From an uncultured Clostridia bacterium (lineage in GTDB: Bacteria; Bacillota; Clostridia; UBA1381; UMGS1253), in assembly GCA_934456295.1 (NCBI GenBank), contig CAKSHB010000001.1, positions 42,819 through 106,818 of the forward strand: a stretch of DNA of 64,000 nucleotides, written 5' to 3'. This document shows, piece after piece, positions 17,702 to 25,729 of this stretch (position 1 is its first letter; each line of letters starts with the position of its first letter). The position numbers and the translations under genes are program-made. The notes beneath the pieces are model-generated. The model did not search any database. It saw nothing but the letters and a program-made list of their open reading frames with translations, and was not told the origin of the DNA.

Positions 17702-18205
17702 ATGGAAAATAAGGAAAAAATTTATGTAATGATTGAAACGGAAAAGGGAAATATTAAAGCAGAGCTTTATTCCGACATTGCACCGATAACGGTCGCAAAC
17801 TTTTGTGAACTGGCGGAAAAGGGCTTCTATGACGGACTGACATTTCACAGAATAATCGACGGATTTATGATACAGGGCGGTGACCCAATGGGAAACGGCA
17901 CGGGCGGTTCCGATAAGAAAATCAAGGGCGAATTTTCCTCAAACGGCGTGCAGAACGATTTGAAGCATGAACGCGGCGTTTTGTCAATGGCAAGAAGCAT
18001 GAACCCGAATTCGGCAAGCAGCCAGTTTTTCATCATGCATGCGGACGCACCGCATCTTGACGGTGAATATGCGGCGTTCGGCAGGGTTGTTGACGGTATT
18101 GAGGTTGTTGATGAAATTGTAAAAAATGCCGAAGTTGAGGACTTTAACGGCACGGTATTGGGCAAAAATCAACCAAAAATCAACAGAATTTACGTTATAA
18201 AATAA
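17702..18205 (+). CDS. Peptidyl-prolyl cis-trans isomerase, cyclophilin type, cytoplasmic
   Basis: 167 residues, a bare cyclophilin domain with the same FHRIIDGFMIQGGDP and LDGEYAAFG motifs as its upstream neighbour but without signal peptide. The central 170 bases are almost identical between the two genes, down to synonymous positions, while the ends differ: a sign of recent tandem duplication or gene conversion. Likely catalyses proline isomerisation in the cytoplasm. GAAAGG precedes the ATG. Confidence 0.92.
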   Translation: MENKEKIYVMIETEKGNIKAELYSDIAPITVANFCELAEKGFYDGLTFHRIIDGFMIQGGDPMGNGTGGSDKKIKGEFSSNGVQNDLKHERGVLSMARSMNPNSASSQFFIMHADAPHLDGEYAAFGRVVDGIEVVDEIVKNAEVEDFNGTVLGKNQPKINRIYVIK

Positions 18206-18244
18206 AATAAAATTGAGATAATTAATTTTTTAACAAAAAAACTC

Positions 18245-18273
18245 TTGTAAATTTGAAAAAAATATTGTAAAAT
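18245..18273 (+). promoter_or_regulatory. Predicted promoter of gapA
   Basis: TTGTAA (18245-18250), 17-base spacer, TAAAAT (18268-18273); strong AGGAGG ribosome site at 18306-18311. Confidence 0.6.
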
Positions 18274-18321
18274 GTTAGTCGTGACCAAAAGGTAAATATA
18301 TTTTTAGGAGGTTTAATTGTT

Positions 18322-19335
18322 ATGGCAATTAAAGTTGGTATTAATGGTTTCGGTCGTATCGGCAGACTCGTATTCCGTGCGGCTATCGAAACAGGCAAAG
18401 TTGAAATCGTAGGTATTAACGACCCGTTCATCGATCTTGACTACATGGTTTACATGGCTAAGTATGACAGTGTACACGGTCAGTTTAAGCATGATTTGTC
18501 AACAGACGGTAAGAACCTTATCGTTGACGGCAAGAAGATTGCTGTTTATGCAGCAATGAGCCCGGCTGAAATCGGCTGGAGCGAGTGCGGCGCTGAGTAT
18601 GTTGTTGAGTCAACAGGCGTATTCCTCACAAAAGAGAAATCACAGGGTCACTTGGACGCAGGTGCAAAGAAGGTTGTTATGTCAGCTCCTTCAAAAGATG
18701 ACACACCTATGTTTGTAATGGGCGTTAATAACGATAAATATACATCGGATATGAACTTCGTATCGAATGCTTCATGCACAACAAACTGCTTGGCTCCTAT
18801 AGCTAAGGTTCTTAACGATAACTTCGGTATCGTTGACGGTTTGATGACAACAGTTCACGCTACAACTGCTACACAGAAGACAGTTGACGGTCCTTCAAAG
18901 AAGGATTGGAGAGGCGGACGTGCTGCTGCAGGTAACATCATTCCTTCAAGCACAGGCGCTGCAAAGGCTGTCGGCAAGGTTATTCCCGAACTGAACGGCA
19001 AGCTCACAGGTATGTCAATGAGAGTTCCCACGCTTGACGGTTCGGTTGTTGACCTTACTGTTAACCTTGCAAAGGGCGCTTCGTATGACGAAATCTGCGC
19101 AGCTATGAAGAAGGCTTCGGAAGGCGAACTGAAGGGTATTCTCGGTTACACAGAGGACGCTATCGTTTCATCTGATATCCTCGGCGATTCAAGAACGTCA
19201 ATCTTTGATGCAAAAGCAGGTATCGCTCTTACAGATACATTTGTAAAGGTAGTTTCGTGGTATGACAACGAGTGGGGTTATTCAAACAAGGTTGTTGACC
19301 TCATCTGCCATATGGCAAGCGTTGACCACAAGTAA
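18322..19335 (+). CDS. gapA: Glyceraldehyde-3-phosphate dehydrogenase, type I
   Basis: 337 residues. NAD-binding GINGFGRIGRLVFRA at the N-terminus and active-site SCTTNC with Cys152; WYDNEWGYS near the C-terminus. Glycolytic oxidation of glyceraldehyde-3-phosphate to 1,3-bisphosphoglycerate. Codon use differs from neighbours: GCT, GGT, CGT and ATC are preferred where nearby genes use GCG, GGC and ATA, typical of a highly expressed gene. It is monocistronic, with its own promoter and a terminator at 19404-19450. No pgk or tpi follows. Confidence 0.97.
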   Translation: MAIKVGINGFGRIGRLVFRAAIETGKVEIVGINDPFIDLDYMVYMAKYDSVHGQFKHDLSTDGKNLIVDGKKIAVYAAMSPAEIGWSECGAEYVVESTGVFLTKEKSQGHLDAGAKKVVMSAPSKDDTPMFVMGVNNDKYTSDMNFVSNASCTTNCLAPIAKVLNDNFGIVDGLMTTVHATTATQKTVDGPSKKDWRGGRAAAGNIIPSSTGAAKAVGKVIPELNGKLTGMSMRVPTLDGSVVDLTVNLAKGASYDEICAAMKKASEGELKGILGYTEDAIVSSDILGDSRTSIFDAKAGIALTDTFVKVVSWYDNEWGYSNKVVDLICHMASVDHK

Positions 19336-19403
19336 TTAAAAGCAGAATAATCCAAAATATAACTGATGCCTGAAAGCGGCTTGGTTTATGAAATGGAAAG
19401 AGG

Positions 19404-19450
19404 AATGCTGTGCAGCCGCATGTTGTGTCTGCACGGCATTTTTGCTTTTT
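19404..19450 (+). terminator. Terminator after gapA
   Basis: AATGC and GTGCA pair with TGCAC and GCATT, followed by TTTTGCTTTTT. Confidence 0.7.
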
Positions 19451-19498
19451 ATGTTTTATTTTTATCGGGTCGGAATATGGCGGAAAGGAGAGTTGGTT

Positions 19499-19897
19499 AT
19501 GATTTGTGATAAATGCGGTACGGTAAATGATGAGGGCTATAAATTCTGCATGAAATGCGGAATGCCGCTCGGAGAGGAAAAAATGCAGACACCGGGACTG
19601 AGCGCTGCGCCGAATACTGTATATGCTGTGCAGCCGCATAAAGACCCGTTTTCATGGGGAGATATCAGCGTAATACTCGGATTTGTCTGTTCAATAGCGG
19701 GCATGTTCTGGTTTTGGCTGCTGCTGTGCCCTGTGGGGCTTGGTTTTTCAATTTTCGGTTTTTATAAAAACAAAACAAAAAAGCTTGCCGTTGCCGGAAT
19801 TGTGATATCGGCTTTGGGTATACTTATCAAAATCGGCTATATTTTGTATACAAACAACTGGCTGCCGTCATGGGTGACATCGGGTGTGCTTGGCTGA
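19499..19897 (+). CDS. Zinc-ribbon membrane protein with DUF4190-like domain
   Basis: 132 residues. The N-terminus MICDKCGTVNDEGYKFCMKCG is a four-Cys zinc ribbon; the rest has two or three hydrophobic segments (about 50-85 and 93-112) with the GFSIFGFYKNKTKKLAVAGI type turn seen in DUF4190 proteins. ATG 19499 follows AAGGAG (19485-19490). Such small zinc-ribbon membrane proteins are common in Clostridia and uncharacterised. Monocistronic, closed by the terminator at 19913-19945. Confidence 0.75.
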   Translation: MICDKCGTVNDEGYKFCMKCGMPLGEEKMQTPGLSAAPNTVYAVQPHKDPFSWGDISVILGFVCSIAGMFWFWLLLCPVGLGFSIFGFYKNKTKKLAVAGIVISALGILIKIGYILYTNNWLPSWVTSGVLG

Positions 19898-19912
19898 GAT
19901 AATTTAAGTAAT

Positions 19913-19945
19913 AAAAAATCTCCCGCAGTATCGGGAGATTTTTTT
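19913..19945. terminator. Bidirectional terminator
   Basis: AAATCTCCCG and CGGGAGATTT form a perfect stem with flanking A and T runs between converging genes. Confidence 0.9.
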
Positions 19946-19962
19946 GTTATGTATCCGAGAAA

Positions 19963-20724
19963 TTACTTTGAAAGACGTGCCTCGGCAATGCACGGATAAA
20001 CATAATTCCAGTCATTCCTTGCCATTGCACATTCTGCATTAATCTTTAAAACTTTGATATTTGAAACATCGATGTTAAATGTTGTCGATTTCATTCCGTT
20101 TGAAATTATGGGCGATGAATATATGAGCCGTCCGTTGCCATAAAATTTTATCTGAGCCGATTTATCTCGGTTTGAGCTCGAATTAGTGGTGATTATGCCT
20201 TCAAAGGTTTTGTATTGGCTGTTGAGCAAATAGGATATGTTCTGATAACATTCCAGGCTGCCGTCGTTTAATTCGCGTGCACCCTCGTTTTTTATATCGC
20301 ACAGAGTGAATTTTATTCCGCGGTCGTATTTCATACCGTCGGACATTTCGGTTTTTGAGGGAATTGCGGAGAAAACATTTGATTTTCCGGTTATCTGATA
20401 ATCGACATATCCCATCTGGTCAAGCCAGTCATAATTTTTGCTGCCGAGCGTTACAGTGCTTGTCTGAGGTTCCCATGAAACTTCTTTGTCAAAAGCGGTT
20501 GCAACGGCTCTGACCGGCAGATATGTAGTCCCGTTGTAAACAAATGGCTCTACGCTGTTTCCGTTTGCGTCTGTCGGCTGATATTCTCTTCCGTCAATCA
20601 AAATTTTTATGTTGTCATAGATGATGTCGATTGTTTCCGTAGCCTGTTTTGCAAATACCGCACCGCATGTCAAAACGGCTCCGATTAGTGTCCCCAAAAT
20701 TAATCCGTTCAATTTTTTGTTCAT
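19963..20724 (-). CDS. Secreted stalk-domain plus NPCBM-like protein
   Basis: 253 residues: signal peptide (about 1-25, ending near AVFA), half of a copper amine oxidase N-terminal type 'stalk' domain (about 35-95; VYNGTTYLPVRAVATAF and VSWEPQTSTVTLG), then an NPCBM/NEW2-like carbohydrate-binding domain (about 120-250; GIKFTLCDI, LNSQYKTFEGII, FYGNGRLIYSSPII). Probably a wall-associated sugar-binding protein. ATG 20724 lies after GGAATGGAAATT; an in-frame ATG at 20754 lies within the shared leader motif and is rejected. Divergent from an XRE gene. Confidence 0.8.
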   Translation of the reverse strand: MNKKLNGLILGTLIGAVLTCGAVFAKQATETIDIIYDNIKILIDGREYQPTDANGNSVEPFVYNGTTYLPVRAVATAFDKEVSWEPQTSTVTLGSKNYDWLDQMGYVDYQITGKSNVFSAIPSKTEMSDGMKYDRGIKFTLCDIKNEGARELNDGSLECYQNISYLLNSQYKTFEGIITTNSSSNRDKSAQIKFYGNGRLIYSSPIISNGMKSTTFNIDVSNIKVLKINAECAMARNDWNYVYPCIAEARLSK

Positions 20725-20760
20725 AAGAATTTCCATTCCGCCGGAGGCTAACATGAAAAA
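20725..20760 (-). promoter_or_regulatory. Short anti-Shine-Dalgarno leader motif
   Basis: Minus strand reads TTTCATGTTAGCCTCC then GGCGGAATGGAAATTC before the ATG. CCTCC resembles the 16S anti-SD. The same TTAGCCTCCGGCGG core occurs in the dxs leader and, with changes, before 36856 and in the spoIIR leader. Confidence 0.5.
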
Positions 20761-20785
20761 ACTTTATATTAAATCCTCCTGCAAG

Positions 20786-20878
20786 TTAATTTTTGACACT
20801 TAGTGAATGTCATATTTCAAATTGTGACACTGTATAATAATTTTGTCAAGCGCTAAATGTCAAAATGGAGGATACGTC
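20786..20878 (+). promoter_or_regulatory. Promoter and repeated TGACA/TGTCA boxes before an XRE gene
   Basis: TATAAT at 20833-20838 with weak -35; around it lie several TTGACA, GTGACAC, TTGTCAA and TGTCAAA boxes in both orientations, suggesting operator sites for the XRE protein encoded just downstream. Confidence 0.45.
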
Positions 20879-21160
20879 ATGTTTAAAAATAAATCTGCGT
20901 CGGGGCGTAATAATATATGCGGTGAGAATGTATACAGACTGCGAAAAAAGCATGAGCCGAAAATGTCGCAGAGAATTTTAGCCGAGAGTCTTCAGGTTAT
21001 GGGAATAGATGTGGACAAAAACGCTGTTCAGCGGATAGAAAGCGGACAGAGATTTGTGACGGATATAGAACTTCTGGCGCTGGCAAGGATTTTTAGCGTT
21101 ACGTGCGAAGAATTAGTCGGCGAATATAAATTTATCTTGGACGATGGATTTGGCGAATAA
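20879..21160 (+). CDS. XRE-family helix-turn-helix regulator
   Basis: 93 residues. RLRKKHEPKMSQRILAESLQVM starts the helix-turn-helix (about 19-40) and NAVQRIESGQRFVTDIELLALARIF forms the recognition and following helices. It has the SQRILAESLQ..G..VDKNAVQRIE pattern of a common Clostridial Cro/CI group, like the protein at 45693-45941. TGGAGG precedes ATG 20879. Its C-terminal 17 codons are duplicated at 23029-23079, so a second copy once lay downstream. Confidence 0.85.
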   Translation: MFKNKSASGRNNICGENVYRLRKKHEPKMSQRILAESLQVMGIDVDKNAVQRIESGQRFVTDIELLALARIFSVTCEELVGEYKFILDDGFGE

Positions 21161-21266
21161 TCAATTAAAAGTTTTGATGTGTGTTTTGCAGAGGGTGAAA
21201 AATAACATTTTTTAATATAACTATACGAAATGTCAGATTTATCTACATAATAATCAAAAAAGCCCA

Positions 21267-21296
21267 TTGATCTTATACTTTAATTTATTTTATAAT
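21267..21296 (+). promoter_or_regulatory. Predicted promoter of the putative glycosidase
   Basis: TTGATC (21267-21272), 18-base spacer, TATAAT (21291-21296), 21 bases before the ATG. Confidence 0.5.
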
Positions 21297-21317
21297 AAAA
21301 TAAAAAAGGTGATAATT

Positions 21318-23000
21318 ATGAGTTTTATTATAAAAAACGAAGAAGTGGAATTTAACTTTGTTACAGACTGCAAACCGAAGCGGCAACATGACGAAATATT
21401 GATAGATGTATCTAAAAAGGCGCCGACGCCGGACATAATTCAGGGCGATAGACTTATTCTTCCGGTTGATGAGGGTATTGCGATAAATGTGGACGAAAGC
21501 TATGAAAGCGGCGAGTTTGACTGTGATGCCATAGGGGGATTATTTTGTACGGGTCACAAAGGGAGCGTAGGAATGGTTTTGGTAGAAAGAAACAAAAGTT
21601 TCCTTGCGATTTGTCCGGAAAAACCGGCGTATACAGAATATAAAGCGGAGCGGAAGGATGGAATGTATCATCTTGCAATTATATGTCATGAGCCTTGTGA
21701 AGTAGTATACCGTGTTTTTTTATCACTGCCAAAGGCATGTAAATGGTATCGTGAAAGGTATAATCCCGATTGCCTTACGCTTTCGGATAAAATCAGAAAG
21801 AATCGTGAAATTGAAAAGCTTGTCGGAGGGGCAATTTTTTGGATTTGGAATGATAATTATAATGATGTTATGTATGCCGACAGGGAAGTTTCGGACTCTC
21901 CTGCATCGGGTGAAAAACTTCTCTCTGTAGCTGATGATTTATATAAAAATGGTGTTGACAATGCCATGTTTGGGTTGTTTTTTGATGAGGATCAGCGCCT
22001 CTCTGAATTACTTTACAAAAAATACGGTTTTCTTCCTACACAGTATGATAACTACAATGATGTGTTGAATCCGGATTTGCTTAAAAAAATTCCTAATAAC
22101 AGAGTCAAAAATTGTGGTTATACATATCGCCGCATGAAGGATTATCCAAATGGTGTTGCTGTAGATGAAAAAGGTCAGCTTGTTACTGCGTGGGAGTTGA
22201 AAGGCTTTGATGGGAAGATGTATTCGCAAAATATGCTGTGCCCGATTTGTGCAAAGAAGGCAATGAAAGAAGAAATACCGTCAATGTTAAGACAATTTCC
22301 ATATTATAAAGGTTGGTTTGTAGATGTTTTCGGCGGTTCTTTGTGTGAATGTTTCAGCAAAAAACATCCTCTCACAAGGGAAGAATCAATTGATGTGAAG
22401 AATGAAGCATTTGCGGAACTTGAAGAAATGGGACTTATTACAGGAACCGAAGATGGTTTTGATAAAATAATAGACCATATTGTATATACAGAGGGACTGC
22501 ACAGTCCGGTATATTTCAGAAACAAGGACTCCGGTAGAAATCATGCGAATATTTATAGCGATGAACAGACTGCATACATAAGCAAGCATATGATAAATCC
22601 CAAGTGCCGTGTGCCTTTGTGGCATCTTATTTATCATGAATGTGTGTTTGCTTTTCCGTATTGGGGCGATTCTACAGAAATGTCAAAAGAGATTATTCGC
22701 GACAAGGTGCTTTTTGCTTGCCTTTACGGCTGCCCGCCTCTGTATTCATTTAAGTTTGCGAATTATAAGTTTTTAAGAAACGTAATACTTGAGAGTTATA
22801 AGGAGATTGCAGAGGTACATAAAAAAACGGCATTGCTTCCGATGACGGATTTTTCGGTTGTCAGTGACGATTATATGGTTCAGCGGTCGGTATTCGGCAA
22901 TAAGTATGAGATAACCGTGAATTTTTCGAACGAGATTTATGCAATTGAAAAAATAACTATTCCGCCGAAAGATTATATTATGAAAGAAATTAAAGATTAG
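21318..23000 (+). CDS. Putative glycoside hydrolase with TIM-barrel core (DUF5696/GH101-like)
   Basis: 560 residues, no signal peptide. N-terminal beta-rich part (about 1-155), then a likely TIM barrel (about 160-490) with NAMFGLFFDEDQR, TQYDNYNDVLNP, GWFVDVFGGSLCECF (acidic residues at strand ends, about 336-350) and HLIYHECVFAFPYWGD, then a C-terminal beta domain. The pattern suggests an intracellular glycosidase of the loose DUF5696/GH101-like type; I cannot fix the family or catalytic pair. GGTGAT precedes ATG 21318. Its codons are more AT-rich than most neighbours and it lies between two copies of an XRE gene end, so it may be acquired. Confidence 0.5.
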   Translation: MSFIIKNEEVEFNFVTDCKPKRQHDEILIDVSKKAPTPDIIQGDRLILPVDEGIAINVDESYESGEFDCDAIGGLFCTGHKGSVGMVLVERNKSFLAICPEKPAYTEYKAERKDGMYHLAIICHEPCEVVYRVFLSLPKACKWYRERYNPDCLTLSDKIRKNREIEKLVGGAIFWIWNDNYNDVMYADREVSDSPASGEKLLSVADDLYKNGVDNAMFGLFFDEDQRLSELLYKKYGFLPTQYDNYNDVLNPDLLKKIPNNRVKNCGYTYRRMKDYPNGVAVDEKGQLVTAWELKGFDGKMYSQNMLCPICAKKAMKEEIPSMLRQFPYYKGWFVDVFGGSLCECFSKKHPLTREESIDVKNEAFAELEEMGLITGTEDGFDKIIDHIVYTEGLHSPVYFRNKDSGRNHANIYSDEQTAYISKHMINPKCRVPLWHLIYHECVFAFPYWGDSTEMSKEIIRDKVLFACLYGCPPLYSFKFANYKFLRNVILESYKEIAEVHKKTALLPMTDFSVVSDDYMVQRSVFGNKYEITVNFSNEIYAIEKITIPPKDYIMKEIKD

Positions 23001-23028
23001 CAAAAACAAAGGGCAATATGTTTTTTGA

Positions 23029-23079
23029 GAATTGGCCGGTGAATATAAACTTATCGGGGACGATGGATTTGGCAAATAA
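23029..23079 (+). pseudogene. Remnant: duplicated 3' end of the XRE regulator
   Basis: Seventeen codons (ELAGEYKLIGDDGFGK plus stop) match the last 17 codons of the regulator ending at 21160 (ELVGEYKFILDDGFGE) at protein and DNA level. No start or helix-turn-helix remains. Confidence 0.6.
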
Positions 23080-23122
23080 AAAAGCTGTGACAAAAGGGAT
23101 TGCATTTTGCCGCAGCTTTTCT
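23080..23122. terminator. Bidirectional terminator
   Basis: AAGCTG and CAGCTT outer stem with inner CAAAA/TTTTG pairing, flanked by A and T runs; serves the glycosidase (+) and trpB2 (-). Confidence 0.7.
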
Positions 23123-23146
23123 TCTTATTAATTTATATACGCCTGA

Positions 23147-24529
23147 TTATTCCTGAATTCCGGGAATTTTCGGAAGCTGTGATAATCCCTTCTCAAGCTC
23201 TTCGTCAGAGGGCGAATAATCCTGCATTTTGCCTGCGTTGTAACTGTCATATGCCGCAAGGTCAAAATATCCGTTGCCCGTGAGTCCGAACAGGATTGTT
23301 TTTGCTTCGCCGCGCTCTTTGCACTCCAAAGCAACATCAATTGCAGCGCGGATTGCATGTGATGATTCGGGCGCCGGCAGTATTGCTTCGTATTTTGCAA
23401 ACATTGTTGCCGCATCAAACACACTCTTCTGACCGACTGCACGCGCCTCATTGATATAACCGTCATGATAAAGCTTGCTCAGAAGCGGCGACATACCGTG
23501 ATAGCGCAGACCGCCGGCATGTATGCTTGTGGGAATAAAGCCGCTGCCGAGAGTATACATTTTTGCCAACGGTGTAACGTGACCGACATCGCAGAAGTCA
23601 TATGCATATTTGCCGCGTGTGAACGACGGGCATGCCGACGGTTCAACTGCGATAATATACGGGTCTGCCTTGCCTGTCAGTTTATCCTGCATAAACGGAG
23701 CCATGATACCGCCAAGATTGCTTCCGCCGCCGCTGCAACCGATAACATAGTCGGGGTATTCGTCAACGAGCTCAAGCTGCTTTTTTGCCTCAAGACCGAT
23801 GATTGACTGGTGAATAAGGACTTGTTTAAGCACTGAGCCGAGGCAGTAACGTGTATTCGGCGTTGTAACAGCCATTTCAACGGCTTCACTGATAGCTGTG
23901 CCGAGGCTGCCCGTATTTTCGGGGTCTTTTTCGAGAATACTGCGGCCTATTTTTGTTGTGTCGCTCGGACTTGCGAATACATTGGCACCGTATGTTTCGA
24001 TTATGGCACGTCTGTAGGGTTTTTGGTTGTAGCTTACCTTCACCATGTATACACGGAGCGGAAGGTCAAAATATGAGCATGCCATTGAGAGCGCTGTGCC
24101 CCACTGACCTGCACCTGTTTCCGTGGTAATTCTTTCGATACCCTGCATTTTATTGTAGTAAACCTGCGGAACTGCCGAATTCAGTTTATGGCTGCCCGAT
24201 GTGTTGTTGCCTTCATATTTATAGTAGATTTTTGCGGGCGTGCCGAGCGCTTTTTCGAGAGAATATGCACGTATAACCGGCGAGGGACGGTACATTTTAT
24301 AATATTCGAGAACGGGTTCGGGAATATCGATATAGCGTTCCTCTGTGAGTTCCTGTTTGCACAGTTCTTTTGCAAATATAGGTTCGAGATCCTCCTGCTT
24401 AAGAGGCTTCATCGTCCCCGGATTTATATACGGGTCGGGTTTGTCCTTCATGTCGGCGCTGATGTTGTACCACTGTTTCGGAATCTGGTCTTCCGTGAGC
24501 AGGATTCTGTTTGGAATTTTTTTGGACAT
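23147..24529 (-). CDS. trpB2: Tryptophan synthase beta chain 2-type PLP enzyme (TrpB2)
   Basis: 460 residues, longer than classical TrpB and with the extended N-terminus of TrpB2. PLP lysine Lys115 is in NTSGSHKLNSA; CSGGGSNLGGI (about 265) holds the cofactor phosphate; TETGAGQWGTA (about 140) is the substrate region. It joins indole or a related nucleophile to serine-derived aminoacrylate. No trpA or other trp gene is near, as is usual for TrpB2, so it may salvage free indole or act on another substrate. The leader (24530-24670) is long and structured. Confidence 0.92.
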   Translation of the reverse strand: MSKKIPNRILLTEDQIPKQWYNISADMKDKPDPYINPGTMKPLKQEDLEPIFAKELCKQELTEERYIDIPEPVLEYYKMYRPSPVIRAYSLEKALGTPAKIYYKYEGNNTSGSHKLNSAVPQVYYNKMQGIERITTETGAGQWGTALSMACSYFDLPLRVYMVKVSYNQKPYRRAIIETYGANVFASPSDTTKIGRSILEKDPENTGSLGTAISEAVEMAVTTPNTRYCLGSVLKQVLIHQSIIGLEAKKQLELVDEYPDYVIGCSGGGSNLGGIMAPFMQDKLTGKADPYIIAVEPSACPSFTRGKYAYDFCDVGHVTPLAKMYTLGSGFIPTSIHAGGLRYHGMSPLLSKLYHDGYINEARAVGQKSVFDAATMFAKYEAILPAPESSHAIRAAIDVALECKERGEAKTILFGLTGNGYFDLAAYDSYNAGKMQDYSPSDEELEKGLSQLPKIPGIQE

Positions 24530-24556
24530 AAAAAATACCTCCGATAAATTATATTT

Positions 24557-24668
24557 AGCAGAGGATAGTATAATAAATATTCAATTAAAAATACGCTTAA
24601 CTCATCTAAACTCAACTCATCTATGCTCTGCTTAATATTATAATAACATCTGTGAGCAGATATGTCAA
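24557..24668 (-). promoter_or_regulatory. trpB2 promoter and structured leader
   Basis: Minus strand: TTGACA (24668-24663), 17-base spacer containing ATCTG-ctca-CAGAT, TATTAT (24645-24640). The transcript start region AGCAGAGCATAG (24632-24621) can pair with CTATCCTCTGCT (24568-24557); the loop holds AGATGAGTT twice (24622-24614, 24607-24599). No T-box or classic trp attenuator motif seen. Confidence 0.5.
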
Positions 24669-24764
24669 TACAAATTCAAAAATTTTTATATTGGAATTAT
24701 ATTTAGTTTATCCCGGCAAACAAAGCAAATAAAACGTTCGTACATGAATACTGTAATTTGATCG

Positions 24765-25546
24765 TTAAACGTTCGTAGGAGAGCGCTGATTGCAGGACTG
24801 ATTTTTTATATATCTGTTATATATCTCATAGAAAAACGACATATTGTTGAACCCTGAAAGATACGCGGCTTCGGATACGGAAAACTCGCCGCTGTCAATC
24901 ATCGCCTTTGCGGCAAAAATCCGAATAACGTTTCTGTATTCAATAAATGTTTTGCCTGTGTATTCTTTGAAAAGCCTTCTGAAATTTGACTGGCTCATGT
25001 CACACATTTCGGCGTAGTGGGAAAGCTTTTTGCTTTCAGTATATTTAAGTTTTATTTCGGATATTGCCGGAAGAAGCTTTATATATTTTTTCGGAATATC
25101 GGAAGGGGAGGATTCCATGTAAAAAATTATTTCATAAATTTTTGAGGTCAAATAGGTCGCACTTCTTGCGTTCAGAGCCGATATTGGGTGAAATGCGCCG
25201 GTAATTTCAGGGGGAATTTTTACAAAAAGGCTGCATGAAAAATGCAGGAAGTTTTTTTTGCAATAACATCAAATACGATTATTTTTATAACAGTGTTGTC
25301 TTTGAGGTATGTAGATTTGTAGGGGATTTTTTTCGGAATGAATAAAAAGCTCCCATTTTTGATTTTTAACGTTTTTTTGTCATGTTCAAAATAATAATCC
25401 ATTTCGCCGTTTTCAACATATATAAACGAATAGCGTGCTTTTCCGTTTTTATATTCATATGTATATCCGTTGTTTCGCAAAACGCTGACAAAGCCGACAT
25501 TGTGAAATCTGAAATCAAGGTTCCCGTTAAATCTGATATCTTCCAT
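24765..25546 (-). pseudogene. AraC-family regulator, frameshifted
   Basis: The N-terminal half from ATG 25546 (GAGGAGG before it) is a cupin-type sensor domain (YVENGEMDYYFEHD, GSFLFIPKKIPY). The C-terminal half ending at 24765 has the double helix-turn-helix of AraC (MSQSNFRRLFKEYTGKTF; SVSEAAYLSGFNNMSFFYEIY). They lie in different frames; an A8 run (minus strand, 25259-25252) is where one added base would restore a continuous protein through FVKIPPEITGAFHPISALNA. It is divergent from the broken uxaC, so it was probably a regulator of uronate catabolism. Could be a true pseudogene, phase variation or an assembly error. Confidence 0.75.
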
Positions 25547-25729
25547 AGTGCCTCCTCTGTCAGAAATGAGCAAATACCATACAATATTGTAAAATAATGT
25601 ATTGTCCGCAATATAAATATATTATATACTTAGTATGAAAACAGGTCAATAGGGCATGTTGTTTTTTTGAGAAAAATATATAATGGAAATTGGCAAATAG
25701 CGTATTTTAACACAAGAAAGGAGCACACA

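Noticed and set aside
24530..24640. T-box riboswitch before trpB2
   Set aside because: No T-box sequence (GGTGGNACC type) or specifier loop could be found.
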